Source of the DNA: an uncultured Erysipelotrichaceae bacterium
GTDB lineage: Bacteria > Bacillota_I > Bacilli_A > Erysipelotrichales > Erysipelotrichaceae
Assembly (NCBI GenBank): GCA_947385085.1
Contig: CANDJN010000015.1
Location: forward strand, 1-51,686
Direction: 5' to 3'
Length of the DNA stretch: 51,686 nt
Below, piece after piece: positions 50,911-51,686 of this stretch. A model generated the notes under the pieces. The model searched no databases, was not told the origin of the DNA, and worked only from the letters and a program-made list of their open reading frames with translations. Position numbers and translations under genes: made by a program. Numbering within the stretch: position 1 is the stretch's first letter; each line of letters starts with the position of its first letter.

Positions 50911-51471
50911 TTAATAATCCCATATATTAGTTATATAATTATTGTTCTCATCATACATATTACCTGTTCGAGGATCTATATATCTATCAGTTCCTGGTAT
51001 TTTTTCTCCAGTATCTGGATTATTTTCCCAAATATGTCTTAATCCATCTTTCCAATTGCCTGAACTATTTGATTGTTGTGTGTTATTTTGTCCTCCACTT
51101 TGACTACTTTGATTTCCAGAACTATAATTATTTTTTTGTGCAGCTGCTGCAGCTTCTTCAGCAGCTTTTCTTTCTGCTTCCTCAGCTTCCTTTTTTGCTT
51201 CAGTTTCTTCTTCTTCTTTAATCTTTTTTAATTTTTCATCATAAGAATAAATAGTTGTATTAATTTTTTCTTTTAAATCATTTAAATCTTTATTTTCAAT
51301 TGAATCATTTTTAATATCATAAATAATACTTTTTTCATTTTCAATATTTTCTAATAATTTAGTTAATTCTTTTTTAGCATTTTCTAAAGTCTTTTTATCC
51401 GCTTCTTCTGGTTTCTCAATCTTTTTAGAATTATATGTTTCTCCATAGTCTTTTCTAAAACATTCTTTCAT
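50911..51471 (-). CDS. Charged coiled-coil protein, probably 5'-truncated
   Basis: From the first ATG (51471, MKECFRKDYGETYNSK) the frame gives 186 residues: a Lys/Glu-rich coiled coil (about 20-110), an Ala/Glu stretch AERKAAEEAAAAAQ, a Ser/Asn/Gln linker, and a C-terminal module with WKDGLRHIWENNPDTGEK and IPGTDRYIDPRTG. The same frame stays coding-like upstream to a TAA at 51642-51640 with no ATG in between, reading FYNETIQKMKE and similar, so the real N-terminus seems lost. I do not recognise the C-terminal module. Codon use is extremely AT-rich, which suggests transfer. Confidence 0.6.
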   Translation of the reverse strand: MKECFRKDYGETYNSKKIEKPEEADKKTLENAKKELTKLLENIENEKSIIYDIKNDSIENKDLNDLKEKINTTIYSYDEKLKKIKEEEETEAKKEAEEAERKAAEEAAAAAQKNNYSSGNQSSQSGGQNNTQQSNSSGNWKDGLRHIWENNPDTGEKIPGTDRYIDPRTGNMYDENNNYITNIWDY

Positions 51472-51633
51472 TTTTTGGATTGTTTCATTGTAAAAATCTT
51501 TAGTTTCAGAATATGCTTTTTCTGTTTTATTGTATTCTTCGCTATTATGAATAATAGATTTAAGTGATTTTAATTTATCTTCTCTATTTTCTAAAGATTC
51601 AAAAGATTTAAATTTTTCTTCAATAGTTAGTCT

Positions 51634-51678
51634 GGTATATTATAGATGACTCAAATAACAGTCATCTGATAGTATACC
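51634..51678. repeat. Long imperfect palindrome at the right window edge
   Basis: GGTATA (51634-51639) pairs with TATACC (51673-51678) and AGATGACT (51644-51651) with AGTCATCT (51660-51667), around an 8-nt loop. T-rich bases follow on the plus strand. It may be a terminator for a plus-strand gene or an element end. It lies directly before the truncated coiled-coil frame. Confidence 0.75.
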
Positions 51679-51686
51679 TTTTCCTT

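Noticed and set aside
1..51686. CRISPR arrays, rRNA and tRNA genes
   Set aside because: I saw no regularly spaced repeats and no rRNA or cloverleaf-like segment. The only tRNA-related sequence is the T-box leader.

Overview
The window (51,686 bp) looks like chromosomal DNA of a low-to-moderate-GC Bacillota bacterium. Supporting signs are the secA-prfB order with a +1 frameshift in prfB, comFA-comFC, a DarA-type c-di-AMP receptor, T-box, THF and fluoride riboswitches, and strong AGGAGG ribosome-binding sites. An Erysipelotrichia-like host is my best guess, from gene content only; no rRNA or tRNA gene is present to test it. I found no CRISPR array and no complete insertion sequence.

Layout. 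1-6.3 kb, minus strand: a partial secreted protein, a HAD phosphatase, prfB, secA and a cold-shock gene. 6.4-9.8 kb: a Wzy/ligase-like membrane protein convergent with the comFA-comFC DNA-uptake genes. 9.9-14.1 kb: a MarR-controlled heterodimeric ABC exporter with tandem operators. 14.2-18.0 kb: a polyprenyl-phosphate sugar transferase and pta, with two decayed genes beside them. 18.1-18.9 kb: a THF riboswitch and a FolT-like folate transporter S component.

18.95-25.2 kb is a decayed conjugative/mobilizable element related to Tn4451 and ICE modules. It holds a truncated ATPase joined to a beheaded, frameshifted large serine recombinase (TnpX-like), then tnpV, a TetR plus alpha/beta-hydrolase cargo pair, a Cys-rich KTR protein and two sigma-factor-like regulators. 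A fluoride riboswitch driving a cation/proton antiporter follows at 25.4-26.7 kb.

26.8-37 kb, minus strand: a flavodoxin-fold reductase, metG with a Met T-box, an unusual RDD-PHP membrane phosphoesterase fusion, a purD-fhs-aldolase operon, darA and a histidine phosphatase. 37.5-44.8 kb: a patatin-like lipase, then a sugar operon (small membrane protein, PTS IIBC, RpiR regulator, two alpha/beta hydrolases), convergent with a phosphatase-EIIA pair. A shared ACTCCAAA(A) motif upstream suggests the two operons form one regulon. 45.1-49.7 kb: a tdk-ychF-ccdA/tlpA-nucleoside kinase operon.

49.8-50.6 kb holds the most interesting object: two tandem copies of a unit encoding a 36-residue hydrophobic peptide behind a sequestered Shine-Dalgarno, opposed by a convergent antisense RNA promoter and sharing a bidirectional terminator. 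This has the architecture of a type I toxin-antitoxin locus with a peptide I do not recognise. The last kilobase is very AT-rich and carries a broken RNase H-like gene, a 5'-truncated coiled-coil gene and a long palindrome, and looks acquired.
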